This document shows, piece after piece, positions 1 to 8,932 of a DNA stretch of 64,000 bases (the first letter of the stretch is position 1; each line of letters starts with the position of its first letter). Location: assembly GCF_011764485.1 (NCBI RefSeq), contig NZ_AP022848.1:4182001-4246000 (forward strand), read 5' to 3'. The position numbers were made by a program, and so were the translations under genes. The notes under the pieces were generated by a model that saw nothing but the letters and a program-made list of their open reading frames with translations, searched no databases and was not told where the DNA came from. The DNA comes from Bosea sp. ANAM02. Lineage in GTDB: Bacteria; Pseudomonadota; Alphaproteobacteria; Rhizobiales; Beijerinckiaceae.

Positions 1-1
1 G

Positions 2-895
2 AAAGGCCAGTTGCTGCGCACGCTCTACTACGAGACCGAACTCGTCCTCGCCGGCGGGCATTCCGCCGTCGAGCGCAAGGCGCGGGTCGCGATGAAGCAG
101 GACGAGTTGCGCCGGCGCCTCTCGGACTGGCGGGAAGCGGAGCGGGACGCCTATGTCGCGCGGCACTATCCCGCCTACTGGATCAAGGTCGATCCCGAGC
201 AGCAGGAGAAGCATGCGAGGTTTCTGCGCGAGGCGGAAGCTGCCGGGCGCACCACGGCGACGATCGTGGAGACCGACAAGTTCCGCGGCGTGACCGAGCT
301 CACCGTGCTGGCGCCCGACCATCCGCGCCTGCTCGCCATCGTGACCGGTGCCTGCGCCGCGGCCGGCGGCAACATCGTCGACGCGCAGATCTTCACGACC
401 AGCGACGGGCTCGTGCTCGACACGATCTCGGTCTCCCGCGCCTTCGACCGCGACGACGACGAATTGCGCCGGGCCGAGCGCATCGCCGCCGCGATCGAGC
501 GGGCGCTGAAGGGCGAGATCAAGATCGCCGATCTCGTGGCGCAGCGCCGCGCCCCACCGCCACGCGGCCAGACCTTCCAGGTCGAGCCCGAAGTGGTGAT
601 CGACAACGTGCTCTCGGCCCGCCACACGGTGCTGGAGGTCTCCGGCCTCGACCGGCCGGGCCTGCTCTACGATCTCACCACCGCGATCGGGAAGCTCAAC
701 CTCAACATCGCCTCGGCCCATATCGCGACCTTCGGCGAGAAGGCGGTCGACGTGTTCTACGTCACCGACCTGACCCATGCGAAGATCGTCTCGACCGGCC
801 GGCAGCTGACGATCCGCAAGGCGCTGATCGACGTCTTCAAGTTCGAGCCCGACAAGCCGGCGGCGACCAGGGCGAAAGTGCCGGCCCGCGCTTGA
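2..895 (+). CDS. glnD: [protein-PII] uridylyltransferase GlnD, C-terminal part
   Basis: This is the last 297 residues of the bifunctional enzyme that adds and removes UMP on PII proteins in response to glutamine; the catalytic domains lie before the window. Two ACT domains are visible. The first starts around the [14 protein letters not shown] stretch and the second around [17 protein letters not shown], both with the glycine and leucine pattern of GlnD ACT repeats that bind glutamine. The preceding sequence (RHYPAYW) fits the end of the HD domain. grpE follows on the same strand after about 170 bp. The 5' truncation is only the window edge. Confidence 0.93.
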   Translation, partial: KGQLLRTLYYETELVLAGGHSAVERKARVAMKQDELRRRLSDWREAERDAYVARHYPAYWIKVDPEQQEKHARFLREAEAAGRTTATIVETDKFRGVTELTVLAPDHPRLLAIVTGACAAAGGNIVDAQIFTTSDGLVLDTISVSRAFDRDDDELRRAERIAAAIERALKGEIKIADLVAQRRAPPPRGQTFQVEPEVVIDNVLSARHTVLEVSGLDRPGLLYDLTTAIGKLNLNIASAHIATFGEKAVDVFYVTDLTHAKIVSTGRQLTIRKALIDVFKFEPDKPAATRAKVPARA

Positions 896-1064
896 TTTAA
901 ACGACCATAAGGCCGATATCCGGCACGAACGCGGCTGTGGTCCCGCAAGGGCGCCGCAGCCAAGTCTTTGTTTGCCGCATTTTCGCTGGCGCGGACCTTC
1001 GGTTCTTCAAGCGAACCGGTATCCGTTTCGCTCGAAAATGCCGAGAAAGGGACGTAACGATAAA

Positions 1065-1667
1065 ATGACGCAGAACCCTGCGACGGAAGACCCCAACCTC
1101 GAAGCCGGCGCGGACGCGCCCGAGCAGGCGGCGACCGCCGAGGCAGGCCTCGCGGCGCAGCTCGCCAAGCTCCAGGCCGAACGCGACGACCTCAAGGACA
1201 AGCTGCTGCGCACGCTCGCCGAGATGGAGAACCTGCGCCGCCGCACCGAGCGCGAGATCGCCGATGCCAAGGCCTATGCGGTGACCAGCTTCGCGCGCGA
1301 CATGCTCGGCTCCTCCGACAACCTGCGCCGGGCGCTGGAAAGCCTGCCGGCCGATGCGATGAAAGCCGCCGATGCCGCGGCGAAGGCGCTGCATGAAGGC
1401 GTCGAGCTGACAGAGCGCGAATTGCTCAAGACGCTGGAACGCCACGGCGTGCGCCGGATCGACCCGCAGGGCGAGAAATTCGACCCCAACCTTCACCAGG
1501 CGATGTTCGAGGCGCCCGACGCCACGATCGCCAAGGGGCTGGTCTCGAAGGTCGTGCAGATCGGCTACAAGATCGGCGAGCGCGTGCTGCGTCCGGCTTT
1601 GGTCGGCGTCTCGGCCGGCGCCCCCAAGGCTCCGGACGCTCCGGCCGGCGAACCGACCCAGCACTGA
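1065..1667 (+). CDS. grpE: Nucleotide exchange factor GrpE
   Basis: GrpE releases ADP from DnaK and so drives the Hsp70 cycle in the cytoplasm. The protein is about 200 residues, normal for alphaproteobacteria. It has an acidic, Ala-rich N-terminus, a long coiled-coil helix ([28 protein letters not shown]) and the C-terminal beta domain with the PNLHQAMFE motif. The start at MTQNP is chosen because the acidic GrpE N-terminus begins there. Upstream in-frame codons, including an ATG at 1038, would add a basic non-conserved tail. dnaK is not adjacent; a TRIC-like gene starts 4 bp downstream. Confidence 0.95.
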   Translation: MTQNPATEDPNLEAGADAPEQAATAEAGLAAQLAKLQAERDDLKDKLLRTLAEMENLRRRTEREIADAKAYAVTSFARDMLGSSDNLRRALESLPADAMKAADAAAKALHEGVELTERELLKTLERHGVRRIDPQGEKFDPNLHQAMFEAPDATIAKGLVSKVVQIGYKIGERVLRPALVGVSAGAPKAPDAPAGEPTQH

Positions 1668-1671
1668 CGCC

Positions 1672-2292
1672 GTGTTCGAGGTCGCCGGCGTCGCCATCTT
1701 CGCGCTCACCGGCGCCCTCGTCGCCGCCCGCAAGGGCATGGACCCGTTCGGCTTCATCCTGCTGGCGACCGTCACCGGCGTCGGTGGCGGTACCTTGCGC
1801 GACGTCCTGCTCGGGCGCGGCATCTTCTGGGTGCGCGACCCCGGCGACGTCGTCACCTGCACGATCGTCGCGCTCGGCTGCTGGCTTCTGGCCTATCTCC
1901 GGCCCGGCGTGCTCGAAGGCTGGGGCGGCCGCAAGCTCCTGATCTGGGCCGACGCCGCCGGCCTCTCGCTCTTCGCCGTGATCGGCACGCTCAAAGGCCT
2001 CGACGCCGCCGTGCCCGTGCTCTCGGCCGTCGCCCTCGGCGCGATGACCGCGACCTTCGGCGGCATCCTGCGCGACATCCTCGCCGGCGACCGGCCGATG
2101 GTGCTGTGGAGCCGCGATTTCTACGTCACCGCCGCTACCGCCGGCGCCGCCATGACGGCTCTGCTCGTCGGCCTCGGCCTGTCCGGGCCGATCGTGATGC
2201 TGGGAGGTCTCGCGGCCTGTTTTGGCCTGAGAGCCGGCTCGCTGCTGTTCGGCTGGTCCTTCCCGAACCTGCCGCGCAAGGCGCAGGATTAG
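1672..2292 (+). CDS. Trimeric intracellular cation (TRIC/UPF0126) family membrane protein
   Basis: A 206-residue inner-membrane protein with two homologous three-helix halves. Each carries the glycine-rich TRIC signature: GVGGGTLRDVLLG in the first half and TATFGGILRDILAGD in the second. Family members form trimeric, potassium-permeable channels, but the physiological role in bacteria is not settled. The GTG start lies 4 bp after the grpE stop with no clear Shine-Dalgarno sequence, which suggests translational coupling to grpE. The N-terminus is a few residues shorter than usual. Confidence 0.85.
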   Translation: MFEVAGVAIFALTGALVAARKGMDPFGFILLATVTGVGGGTLRDVLLGRGIFWVRDPGDVVTCTIVALGCWLLAYLRPGVLEGWGGRKLLIWADAAGLSLFAVIGTLKGLDAAVPVLSAVALGAMTATFGGILRDILAGDRPMVLWSRDFYVTAATAGAAMTALLVGLGLSGPIVMLGGLAACFGLRAGSLLFGWSFPNLPRKAQD

Positions 2293-2308
2293 GCGGTACG
2301 ATCCACAC

Positions 2309-2352
2309 TTGTCATTCCGGGGCGTGCGGCAGGCGCGAACCCGGAATGACAA
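2309..2352. repeat. REP-like palindrome after the TRIC gene
   Basis: A 13-bp perfect stem (TTGTCATTCCGGG and its complement CCCGGAATGACAA) encloses an 18-base centre. The arm recurs at 12,937, 13,250, 27,604 and 27,742, so this belongs to a dispersed intergenic repeat family. It may also act as a transcription stop between the convergent genes on either side. Confidence 0.75.
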
Positions 2353-2377
2353 GGGATGCGCCTGGCGGAGGCGACGT

Positions 2378-2998
2378 CTATTTCGGCTTCGTCACACGTC
2401 GCAGCGTCAGGTTGATTCGCCCGCCTTCCGGCAAAAGCGTCGACGAGCCCGTCAGGATGCGGTCGATGCCGTGATAGGCCAGCCGCGCCTCCCCGCCGAA
2501 GAGCAGCACGTCGCCGGAGGCAAGCTTGAGCGATGTGGTCTTGCCGCCGCGCGTCGTGCCGCCGATGCGGAAGAGCGCGGCATCGCCGAGCGAGACCGAC
2601 AGGACCGGCGCGTCGAAATCCTGCTCGTCACGATCCTGATGCAGGCCCATCTTGGCGCCGGCCGCATAGAAATTGACGAGACAGGCCTCGGGCGGATGCG
2701 GATAGCCGGCCAATTCCCGCCAGAGATCGAGCAGCGGCGCCGGCATGATCGGCCAGGGTTCGCCGGTTTCGGGATGCTCGGGCTGATAGCGATAGCCGTT
2801 GACGTCGGAGACCCAGCCGAGCGAGCCGCAATTGGTCATGCGGACCGAGAAGGGCGTGCCGGACTTGGGCATGCGCGGCTGGAAGAACGGCGCCTTGCGC
2901 GCCACGGCCCTCAGTTCCGCCACCAGCGCCGCCTGCTCGTCCGGCGCGAGCCGGCCCGGCCAATGAATGACGCCCGGCGCGACGGTGACGCGGGTCAT
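2378..2998 (-). CDS. alkB: Alpha-ketoglutarate-dependent dioxygenase AlkB
   Basis: AlkB directly reverses N-alkyl damage in DNA and RNA using Fe(II), oxygen and 2-oxoglutarate. The 206-residue protein has the iron ligands in the expected places: the HQD motif at residues 120-122 (MGLHQDRDE) and a distal histidine at about 176 (AYHGIDR). The RINLTLRR segment near the C-terminus supplies the 2-oxoglutarate-binding arginines. The gene starts 2 bp after the dapB stop, so the two are probably one transcript. No Ada-type regulator is nearby. Confidence 0.93.
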   Translation of the reverse strand: MTRVTVAPGVIHWPGRLAPDEQAALVAELRAVARKAPFFQPRMPKSGTPFSVRMTNCGSLGWVSDVNGYRYQPEHPETGEPWPIMPAPLLDLWRELAGYPHPPEACLVNFYAAGAKMGLHQDRDEQDFDAPVLSVSLGDAALFRIGGTTRGGKTTSLKLASGDVLLFGGEARLAYHGIDRILTGSSTLLPEGGRINLTLRRVTKPK

Positions 2999-3000
2999 CG

Positions 3001-3816
3001 TTAGAGGGCGTCGAGGCCGAGCACGTCGGCCATGGAATAGAGACGAGGCTCGCGCCCCCTGCCCCAGAGCGCGGCCTTGACCGCGCCCTGCGCGAAGAGG
3101 CTGCGATCTTCCGCGACATGGGCGAGCTCGAGCCGCTCGCCGGCGCCGGCGAAGATCACCTTGTGGTCGCCGACGACGGTGCCACCGCGCAGCGCCGCGA
3201 ATCCGATCGTGCCGGGCTCGCGCACGCCGGTGATGCCGTCGCGGCCGGCGACGCGCGCCTTCGCGAGATCGACGGCGCGGCCCTCGGCCGCCGCTTCGCC
3301 GAGCAGGACGGCGGTGCCGGAGGGCGCATCGACCTTCATCCGGTGATGCATCTCGACGATCTCGATGTCCCAGTCGGTGCCGAGCGTCGCCGCGACCTTC
3401 CGGACCAGGGCGGCCAGAAGATTGACGCCGAGGCTCATGTTGCCGGAGCGGATGATCGGCGTGCGCTTCGCCGCCTCCGCCAGCTCGGCCAGATGCCTGG
3501 GCTCCAGCCCGGTCGTGCCGACGACATGGAGGATGCCGGCCTCGGCAGCGAGCTTCGCGAAGGCAACCGTCGCATCGGGAGCGGTGAAATCGAGCACGCC
3601 GTCAGCAGAAGCGAAGGCGGCGGCGGCATCGCCCGTCACCTTGATGCCGGAGGCGGGCAGGCCGGCGAGAACCCCGGCATCATCCCCGAGCGCGGCGGAG
3701 CCCGGCCGCTCGATCGCCGCCCCGAGCGTGCAACCCTCGGCCTGGTCGATAGCCCGGATCAGCATCCGGCCCATCCGCCCGGCGGCACCGACGACGACGA
3801 GACGCATATCACTCAT
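3001..3816 (-). CDS. dapB: 4-hydroxy-tetrahydrodipicolinate reductase DapB
   Basis: DapB reduces hydroxy-tetrahydrodipicolinate with NAD(P)H in the lysine and meso-diaminopimelate pathway. The N-terminal Rossmann motif GAAGRMGR is at residues 10-17. The central DFTAP segment and the signature [15 protein letters not shown] (about 155-169) contain the catalytic His and Lys and the substrate-binding SGT. The start [10 protein letters not shown] is chosen because the fold begins there; an open frame continues upstream but is not DapB-like. The length of 271 residues is normal. It sits immediately upstream of alkB on the same strand. Confidence 0.96.
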   Translation of the reverse strand: MSDMRLVVVGAAGRMGRMLIRAIDQAEGCTLGAAIERPGSAALGDDAGVLAGLPASGIKVTGDAAAAFASADGVLDFTAPDATVAFAKLAAEAGILHVVGTTGLEPRHLAELAEAAKRTPIIRSGNMSLGVNLLAALVRKVAATLGTDWDIEIVEMHHRMKVDAPSGTAVLLGEAAAEGRAVDLAKARVAGRDGITGVREPGTIGFAALRGGTVVGDHKVIFAGAGERLELAHVAEDRSLFAQGAVKAALWGRGREPRLYSMADVLGLDAL

Positions 3817-3917
3817 GGAAGGCAGGCTCCGGTCTTGCATCCGCGACGGCAGATGCCTTCGCAAGTAGCGCAATAGTCGAGCCTCCGCCAGCAGCCCACC
3901 CGAAAGCCGGACACAGC

Positions 3918-3946
3918 AAAACGGCCGGGTCGCCCCGGCCGTTTCG
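3918..3946 (-). terminator. Rho-independent terminator of the Tim44-like gene
   Basis: An 11-bp perfect stem (AAACGGCCGGG paired with CCCGGCCGTTT) with a 4-base loop lies 25 bp past the stop of the Tim44-like gene. Read on the minus strand it ends in TTTTGCTGTG. Confidence 0.85.
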
Positions 3947-3967
3947 TATTCCTCACAACGCCGGCGT

Positions 3968-4951
3968 TCAGGCCGCCTGCTGGATGCCCGAGAGCTTCCA
4001 GGCGCCACCATGCTCGCGCAGGAAGGTCCAGTACTCGCTGACCTCCTGCGTCTGCGTTGCGCTGCCGTCGACGATCTTGCCCGACTTGCGGTCATAGAGC
4101 GCGTTGATCAGGCTGAAGCGCATCGCGACGGTCGCGTAGTCCTGATCGCCTTCGCGCCAGGCCTGCGACAGGTCACCCTGCAGCAGCTTGACGTCGGAGA
4201 CGCGGTCGGCGACGCCGCGGCGGGCGTTGTCGCTCAAGTCCTCGTCGAAATAGCCGAACATCTCCGGCGTCACGCGCTGGCGCAGCCCGGCTTCGTCCTC
4301 GTTCGAATAGGCGGTGTTGATCTCGCCGAGCAGGCGCTCGAACGCGTTGAAATCATCACCGGCGAGCTCGATCGGCTGCGGCTGCGCGGCGGCTGCTGCC
4401 GCGCCGCCACCGAAACCGCCCATGCGGGCCGCCGCAGGCTGCGGCTGCGGCGCGTCATAGCCCTGGCGGGTATAGGGCGCGCCCGCGCCGGCGAGCTGCG
4501 GCTCGGAGCGGCGGCGGAAGAAACGGATGGCGAGCATGACGAGCCCGACGATCAGGCCGATCTGCAGCAGGAAGCCGAGCATGCCGGCGAGCGAGGCCAG
4601 GCCGCTGAAGAAACCTGAACCCGAGAGCAGGCCGAACAGGCCCGCGCCGAGCAGGCCGGCGCCGATGCCCATCATCATGTTGCGGGCGAAGGATGGGCGC
4701 GCGGCCTGAGTGGCCGCGCCGGCGGCCGAGCGACCGGCCATGGACGGCGAGGCCGGAGCCGAGCGCTGGAAAGTCTGGGCGCCACCCGGGGTGGTATTGG
4801 TCGAGGGCGGTGCGCTGTTGGTGAACGACCCGCGGCTGCCCGAGCTGCGGCCACCACCCGGACGGGCTTCGGCAACGAGCGGCACGAGCAACAGGGCCCC
4901 GGCGACCAGGGCGACGGCACGTCCACGACGGGCGAGCGAAATCAGAGACAT
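3968..4951 (-). CDS. Tim44-like domain protein, membrane anchored
   Basis: A 327-residue exported or membrane protein of the bacterial Tim44-like (TimA) type. It has an N-terminal signal/anchor ([20 protein letters not shown]) and a low-complexity Gly/Ser/Pro/Ala linker. Two further hydrophobic segments follow ([17 protein letters not shown] and [18 protein letters not shown]). The C-terminal Tim44-like domain begins near [15 protein letters not shown] and runs to the end ([22 protein letters not shown]). Bacterial relatives are proposed to act at the inner membrane, but no reaction is known. The start [10 protein letters not shown] is chosen because the signal sequence begins there. It is followed by a strong terminator. 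Confidence 0.85.
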   Translation of the reverse strand: MSLISLARRGRAVALVAGALLLVPLVAEARPGGGRSSGSRGSFTNSAPPSTNTTPGGAQTFQRSAPASPSMAGRSAAGAATQAARPSFARNMMMGIGAGLLGAGLFGLLSGSGFFSGLASLAGMLGFLLQIGLIVGLVMLAIRFFRRRSEPQLAGAGAPYTRQGYDAPQPQPAAARMGGFGGGAAAAAAQPQPIELAGDDFNAFERLLGEINTAYSNEDEAGLRQRVTPEMFGYFDEDLSDNARRGVADRVSDVKLLQGDLSQAWREGDQDYATVAMRFSLINALYDRKSGKIVDGSATQTQEVSEYWTFLREHGGAWKLSGIQQAA

Positions 4952-5144
4952 TGTTCCTCCCGGAGCCCACCATGGGCCCACCGCCCGACAATATGGAGGG
5001 AGCCGGCAGCCCACACAAGGCCCGCCCCGGCTAACCGACTGAAAAAACTGACTGTTTCAAATCAGTGCATAATTATTCGTTGCGATCGGACCGATATGCT
5101 AAGCTGACGAACCGCCTCGTTCTCCGAGGTACGGGGAGAGAGCC

Positions 5145-5444
5145 ATGACCGGATCCGGACCGAGGCCTCACCGACACCGCCTGTTGAGCTGGATGCTCGC
5201 GCTCGCGGTACTGTTCCTGCTGAGCGAGGCCGCAGCGGCTGGAGAAGCCGCTGTCGCGCTGGACAAGCCGCGCCTTGCCCAGGCACCCGAGCCGCTCTGC
5301 TTCTGCTGGAACGACGGCCGCAAGATCGCCGAGGGCCTGATGTCCTGCATCAGGACCACGCAGGGGCGGCGCGTCGCGACCTGCGGGCGCGTGGTCAACA
5401 TGATGTCCTGGCATGTGACGGAAACCGCCTGCCCGGAAAGCTGA
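5145..5444 (+). CDS. Small secreted protein with four cysteines
   Basis: A 99-residue protein I do not recognise. A cleavable signal peptide is clear (RHRLLSWMLALAVLFLLSEAAAA). The mature part of about 66 residues holds four cysteines (LCFCW, SCI, TCG, ACP), which suggests two disulfides in the periplasm. A good Shine-Dalgarno (GGGGAGAGA) precedes the ATG, and a 13-bp hairpin terminator follows about 34 bp after the stop, so this is a self-contained transcription unit. Confidence 0.6.
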   Translation: MTGSGPRPHRHRLLSWMLALAVLFLLSEAAAAGEAAVALDKPRLAQAPEPLCFCWNDGRKIAEGLMSCIRTTQGRRVATCGRVVNMMSWHVTETACPES

Positions 5445-5477
5445 CCGCACGCATCCGGAATTGTCGGTACCAAGAGA

Positions 5478-5508
5478 AACGCCGCCGGGACTTCTTCCCG
5501 GCGGCGTT
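5478..5508 (+). terminator. Strong hairpin, probably bidirectional terminator
   Basis: A 13-bp perfect stem (AACGCCGCCGGGA with TCCCGGCGGCGTT) has a 5-base loop and a T-rich tail on the plus strand. It separates the small secreted protein from the convergent micro-protein gene. Confidence 0.85.
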
Positions 5509-5555
5509 GTTGTCATTGCTCTTGTGGTCCTAGCGACTTCGAGACTGACCCGTTG

Positions 5556-5639
5556 TCAGAACGCTCCCAGAACGATCGCAATCATGAAAACGAAGGCCGC
5601 ACCCATGATCAATCGGTCGAGACGTAGCGTGACACTCAT
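5556..5639 (-). CDS. 27-residue single-span membrane micro-protein
   Basis: The predicted product begins MSVTLRLDRLIMG and is otherwise one hydrophobic helix (AAFVFMIAIVLGAF). A near-consensus Shine-Dalgarno AGGAGGG sits 5 bases before the ATG. The frame is open further upstream, but those codons give a non-hydrophobic, Arg/Pro-rich stretch without a ribosome binding site, so the short start is preferred. The terminator at 5478-5508 follows. The function is unknown. The match of ribosome site, helix and terminator makes it more than a chance frame, but conservation was not tested. Confidence 0.5.
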   Translation of the reverse strand: MSVTLRLDRLIMGAAFVFMIAIVLGAF

Positions 5640-6030
5640 CACACCCTCCTGTGTCATTGACCTGTCGTGGAAGCTACCAGAACTGACGAAGGCCGCAAGG
5701 GGGCGGCTTCGTGGCGGCCGCGGGACGCAGGCTAGTTCAGCCTTAATCATCGGTTAAAGCATTGATTAGGCTTGGGGATATTTCTGGCTGCGAAATTTCG
5801 TCGCGAGCCCCGCGCGCCGCCCCGCCACAGCTTTGCCATGGTTCGACCGGCGGTTCAGCACGCTGATCTTGCAGAGAACCGCAGCGAGGGTTCGGACGAC
5901 CGATTCCGCCCCGGTTAAGGCCCGCAGCGGCCGGTTAAGGCCCGATTCACCACGGCGCCAAAGTTAATCCGCCTGTGGCGGCCGGGGCGCAGTCGGTTGA
6001 GAAACCGTTCACCAGGCGCTTCGCATTTGA
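5640..6030. other. Intergenic stretch with a short tandem repeat
   Basis: I see no convincing gene in these 391 bases. The only clear structure is two copies of CCGGTTAAGGCCCG at 5911-5924 and 5931-5944 (20-bp period) about 90 bp before the extensin-like gene. They could be a regulatory site for that gene, but nothing else supports this. Confidence 0.4.
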
Positions 6031-7176
6031 ATGGTCATGCGACGCGCTCATCTCGCCCTCATCGCACTCGGCCTCGCCGGCGCAGCCGGACTGGCGGGCT
6101 GCGGCAAGTTCCAGAAGCCGCAGCGCGCCGCCTGGCGCGACCAGGCGGAAGCGGCCTGCATGGCCTCGCGCCAGGTGCAGCTCTCCTCCTATGTCAGCCT
6201 GCGCGGCAAGGCGATCGACGGGCCGGGCACCTGCGGCATGCAGCAGCCGCTCAAGGTCTCCGCCTTTTCGAACGGCGGCATCGGGCTGACCAGCTCGGCC
6301 ACACTCTCCTGCCCCGTCGTCGCGACCACCGACAAGTGGCTGGCGGAGGTGGTGCAGCCGGCCGCGATGAACGTGCTCGGTGCCCAGGTCATCGAATTGC
6401 GGGCCGGCTCCTATTCCTGCCGGGCGATGAACAACGGCACGAGAACGTCGCGGACCTCGGAGCATGCCTTCGGCAATGCCGTCGACGTCTTCTCCTTCCG
6501 GCTCAACGACAACCGCGTGATCACGGTGAAGGACGGCTGGCGCGGCTCGCCGGAGGAGCAGAACTTCCTGCGCGAGGTTTTCGTCGGCGCCTGCCAGCAC
6601 TTCTCGACGGTGCTCGGGCCGGGGGCCGATCCGCTGCATTACGACCATTTCCACATCGATCTCGCCCGGCACTCCAAGGGCCGGCATATCTGCAAGCCGG
6701 TCATCAAATATACGCCGAACTACAATCTGCCTCCGCCGGACCCGACGCGGCCGTATTCGATGGCCCAGACGCTGCCGCGCGGCGCGGCGCCGGCGGGCGG
6801 CACCATGGTTGCGGGGGGCGCGTCGCTCCGCCAGTCCGGCGACGGGTTGCGGCCGCCCGGCGCGGTCCAGGGGGGCTACCCCGTCGCGAGCTACGCCCAG
6901 GACCGGACTCAAGGCCTCGATGCGCAGCGGCGCTTCCTGGAGCAGTATGATGCGCGGCAGCGGCAGGGACAGTTCCAGCCGGAACCCTTGCCCAGCGACA
7001 ACCGCGGACCGCTGACACTGCCGGGGGCAGTCGAACCGTCGGAGGAAGAAGCCGCCCTCGGCGATGGCGGCGGCTCCGGCGTCATGGACCAGCAGGACTC
7101 GGAGGAAGCGTTGCCGATCAATCCCCGGAACGACCCCTTCGCCTACAGCTCCGGGCGCGTCCCGCCCCGGCGTTGA
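6031..7176 (+). CDS. Extensin-family lipoprotein
   Basis: A 381-residue protein with a lipoprotein signal peptide (ALIALGLAGAAGLAGC, lipobox LAGC). The extensin-like C-terminal domain common in Hyphomicrobiales spans about residues 60-235. It shows the metallopeptidase-like SEHAFGNAVDVFSF and HYDHFHIDLAR motifs that resemble the zinc sites of M15 enzymes. A peptidoglycan-related role is likely but unproven. The last 150 residues are Pro/Gly/Gln-rich and probably disordered. An alternative start at 6037 changes nothing. mepA, another murein hydrolase, is the next gene on the opposite strand. Confidence 0.85.
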   Translation: MVMRRAHLALIALGLAGAAGLAGCGKFQKPQRAAWRDQAEAACMASRQVQLSSYVSLRGKAIDGPGTCGMQQPLKVSAFSNGGIGLTSSATLSCPVVATTDKWLAEVVQPAAMNVLGAQVIELRAGSYSCRAMNNGTRTSRTSEHAFGNAVDVFSFRLNDNRVITVKDGWRGSPEEQNFLREVFVGACQHFSTVLGPGADPLHYDHFHIDLARHSKGRHICKPVIKYTPNYNLPPPDPTRPYSMAQTLPRGAAPAGGTMVAGGASLRQSGDGLRPPGAVQGGYPVASYAQDRTQGLDAQRRFLEQYDARQRQGQFQPEPLPSDNRGPLTLPGAVEPSEEEAALGDGGGSGVMDQQDSEEALPINPRNDPFAYSSGRVPPRR

Positions 7177-7190
7177 AAACAGGGGTTCGT

Positions 7191-7287
7191 CATTCTCGGG
7201 CGGAGCGAAGCGCAGACCCGAGAATCTCCCAACAGATTGCCGCAGGAGCCCTCTTCGGCATGAGATGCTCGGGTCAAGCCCGAGCAT
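7191..7287. repeat. Two REP-like hairpins between convergent genes
   Basis: Two palindromes lie between the extensin-like gene and mepA: ATTCTCGGG with CCCGAGAAT (7192-7225) and ATGCTCGGG-TCAAG-CCCGAGCAT (7265-7287). They are diverged relatives of the CATTCCGGG family seen elsewhere in the window, and may also terminate both genes. Confidence 0.65.
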
Positions 7288-7309
7288 GACGGCAAGCGGA
7301 ACCGCCCGC

Positions 7310-8248
7310 TCAGCGCGAAACCAGCACCTGCCGGCATTCCGGCGGCAGGGCATCGAGCGACATCGGCGGCTTCGGCTTGGGTTTCGGCCCCGGCCGCGGC
7401 TTCGGCGGATTGAAGATCGCCTTGTGCTGGCGCTCGACCCAGTTGCTGAGTTCCGTCCCGCAACCATCGCCGAAATTCGGCGGCTCCTGGCCCTGGCAGC
7501 TCGCCATGCCGGCCGGGCAGGCCAGCCGGATATGGAAATGATAATTGTGGCCCCAGATCGGCCTAACCTTCTCCAGCCAGCTCTTGTCGGCCCCGGCCTC
7601 GCGGCAGAGCGCGACCTTCAGCGCCGGGTTGACGAAGATGCGCTCGACCTTGGGCTCGGCCGCGACGGTGCGGATCAGGCGGGTATGGGCCGGGGTCCAG
7701 TGGCGCGGATCGACGTCGCGCCAATCGGAACGCGCCATGTTGACCGCCGGCATGTTCTCGCGCTGCTCGCGATCGAGCCGGCCGCGCGGCATCGGCGTCA
7801 GCCAGACATCGGCATCGAGCCCGATCTGGTGCGAGGCATGGCCGGTCAGCATCGGCCCGCCGCGCGGCTGCGATATGTCGCCGACCAGCAGGCCAGCCCA
7901 GCCGGTGATGCGCGGCACGTCGCGGGCGAGTTTCTCCAGATAATCGATCAGAGCGGGGTGGCCCCAGTTGCGATTGCGGTTCAGCCGCATGACCTGCCAG
8001 CTCGGCCCGTCCACCGGTAGGGCCTCGGCGCCGGCAAGGCAGCCGCGCGCATAGGAGCCGATGGCGCGCGCCTGCATGCTGGCCGGCCCGGTCTTCTGGC
8101 CGAAGAGCGAACGGGCGGCATCGGGCCAGGCCGCGATGTTGGCGGCGCGGTTCCTCGCCTCCTGATCGGCGGTCGACTGGGCCTGGGCCGTGGCCGGCAG
8201 AAGCGACAGGAGGGCGAGGAGCCCCGCGATTCGGTGGAGGTTTCGCAT
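7310..8248 (-). CDS. mepA: Penicillin-insensitive murein endopeptidase MepA
   Basis: MepA is a periplasmic zinc enzyme (LAS family) that cuts DD- and LD-cross-links in peptidoglycan. The 312-residue protein has a signal peptide (MRNLHRIAGLLALLSLLPATAQA). The zinc motifs are HASHQIGLDADVWL and the later WGHNYHFHIRLACP, and there are several cysteines in the positions of the family's disulfides (CLAG, LCRE, ACPAGMASC, GCG). The start MRNLHR is chosen because it opens the signal peptide; upstream codons are unrelated. The C-terminus has a short Pro/Lys-rich tract. Confidence 0.93.
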   Translation of the reverse strand: MRNLHRIAGLLALLSLLPATAQAQSTADQEARNRAANIAAWPDAARSLFGQKTGPASMQARAIGSYARGCLAGAEALPVDGPSWQVMRLNRNRNWGHPALIDYLEKLARDVPRITGWAGLLVGDISQPRGGPMLTGHASHQIGLDADVWLTPMPRGRLDREQRENMPAVNMARSDWRDVDPRHWTPAHTRLIRTVAAEPKVERIFVNPALKVALCREAGADKSWLEKVRPIWGHNYHFHIRLACPAGMASCQGQEPPNFGDGCGTELSNWVERQHKAIFNPPKPRPGPKPKPKPPMSLDALPPECRQVLVSR

Positions 8249-8404
8249 CAGGGGAGAATCGCCGCGACCCGCCCCGCCGGTCAAGCGCGCCGCTGCCGCC
8301 CCAACCGGAACGCCCAAAAGCTACCCTCGCGGAACCGAGGCTCCGCAGCCGGCGTTTCCCGCTCGACCGCGCCCGGAACGGGCGCCACGAAACGGGAGTT
8401 CGCC

Positions 8405-8575
8405 ATGTCCACAGTCCTCATCATCGTGCTGCTCATCGTGCTCCTCGGCGGCGGCGGATATTACGGCCATCGCAGCTATGGAACGGCGGGGCTCGGCGGC
8501 GTGCTCGGCCTCGTGCTCACGATCGTGCTGATCCTGTGGCTGCTCGGTGCCCTCGGCGGGGCACGGGTCGCCTGA
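8405..8575 (+). CDS. DUF3309 family small membrane protein
   Basis: A 56-residue protein of two hydrophobic helices (VLIIVLLIVLLGGGGYY and GVLGLVLTIVLILWLLGAL) joined by a Gly/Ser turn. This is the layout of the DUF3309 proteins that are abundant in alphaproteobacteria. The function is unknown. The ATG at 8405 is chosen because the preceding in-frame sequence is Arg/Pro-rich and unlike the family. Confidence 0.75.
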   Translation: MSTVLIIVLLIVLLGGGGYYGHRSYGTAGLGGVLGLVLTIVLILWLLGALGGARVA

Positions 8576-8595
8576 CGCGACGCGGCCGCAGCCGG

Positions 8596-8892
8596 TCAGC
8601 CTACATCGGGCCGATCGGCCGCGGCAGCCTCGGCGAGGGTCTTGGCGCAAACCGACTTGAACAGCGCCGTGGAACGTGCGTGGGCATGGAGCCACCACAG
8701 ATTGAGCGCGACGAGGCAGGCCAGAGCGAGCGCAACGGCCGTGACATCGCCGATCGAGGCACCATAGGCACCGAACAGCGCTGGCGGCGCGATATAGGGC
8801 AAGGACGACAGACAGGCCGCCAGGAAGCCGGTATCGACCTTGGCAGCCTGCGCGACATAAGCCCGCTCTTCATCCGTCAGATCGATCGCCAC
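8596..8892 (-). CDS. Hypothetical two-helix membrane protein
   Basis: A 98-residue protein with two predicted hydrophobic segments (PYIAPPALFGAYGASIG and VTAVALALACLVALNLWWL) and charged ends. I do not recognise the family. It lies 40 bp downstream of the ornithine cyclodeaminase-like gene on the same strand and may be the last gene of that operon. Confidence 0.55.
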   Translation of the reverse strand: MAIDLTDEERAYVAQAAKVDTGFLAACLSSLPYIAPPALFGAYGASIGDVTAVALALACLVALNLWWLHAHARSTALFKSVCAKTLAEAAAADRPDVG

Positions 8893-8932
8893 CGGCTATC
8901 TCCTCTCGGATCGAGGCGAAATCCTGCCCGGG

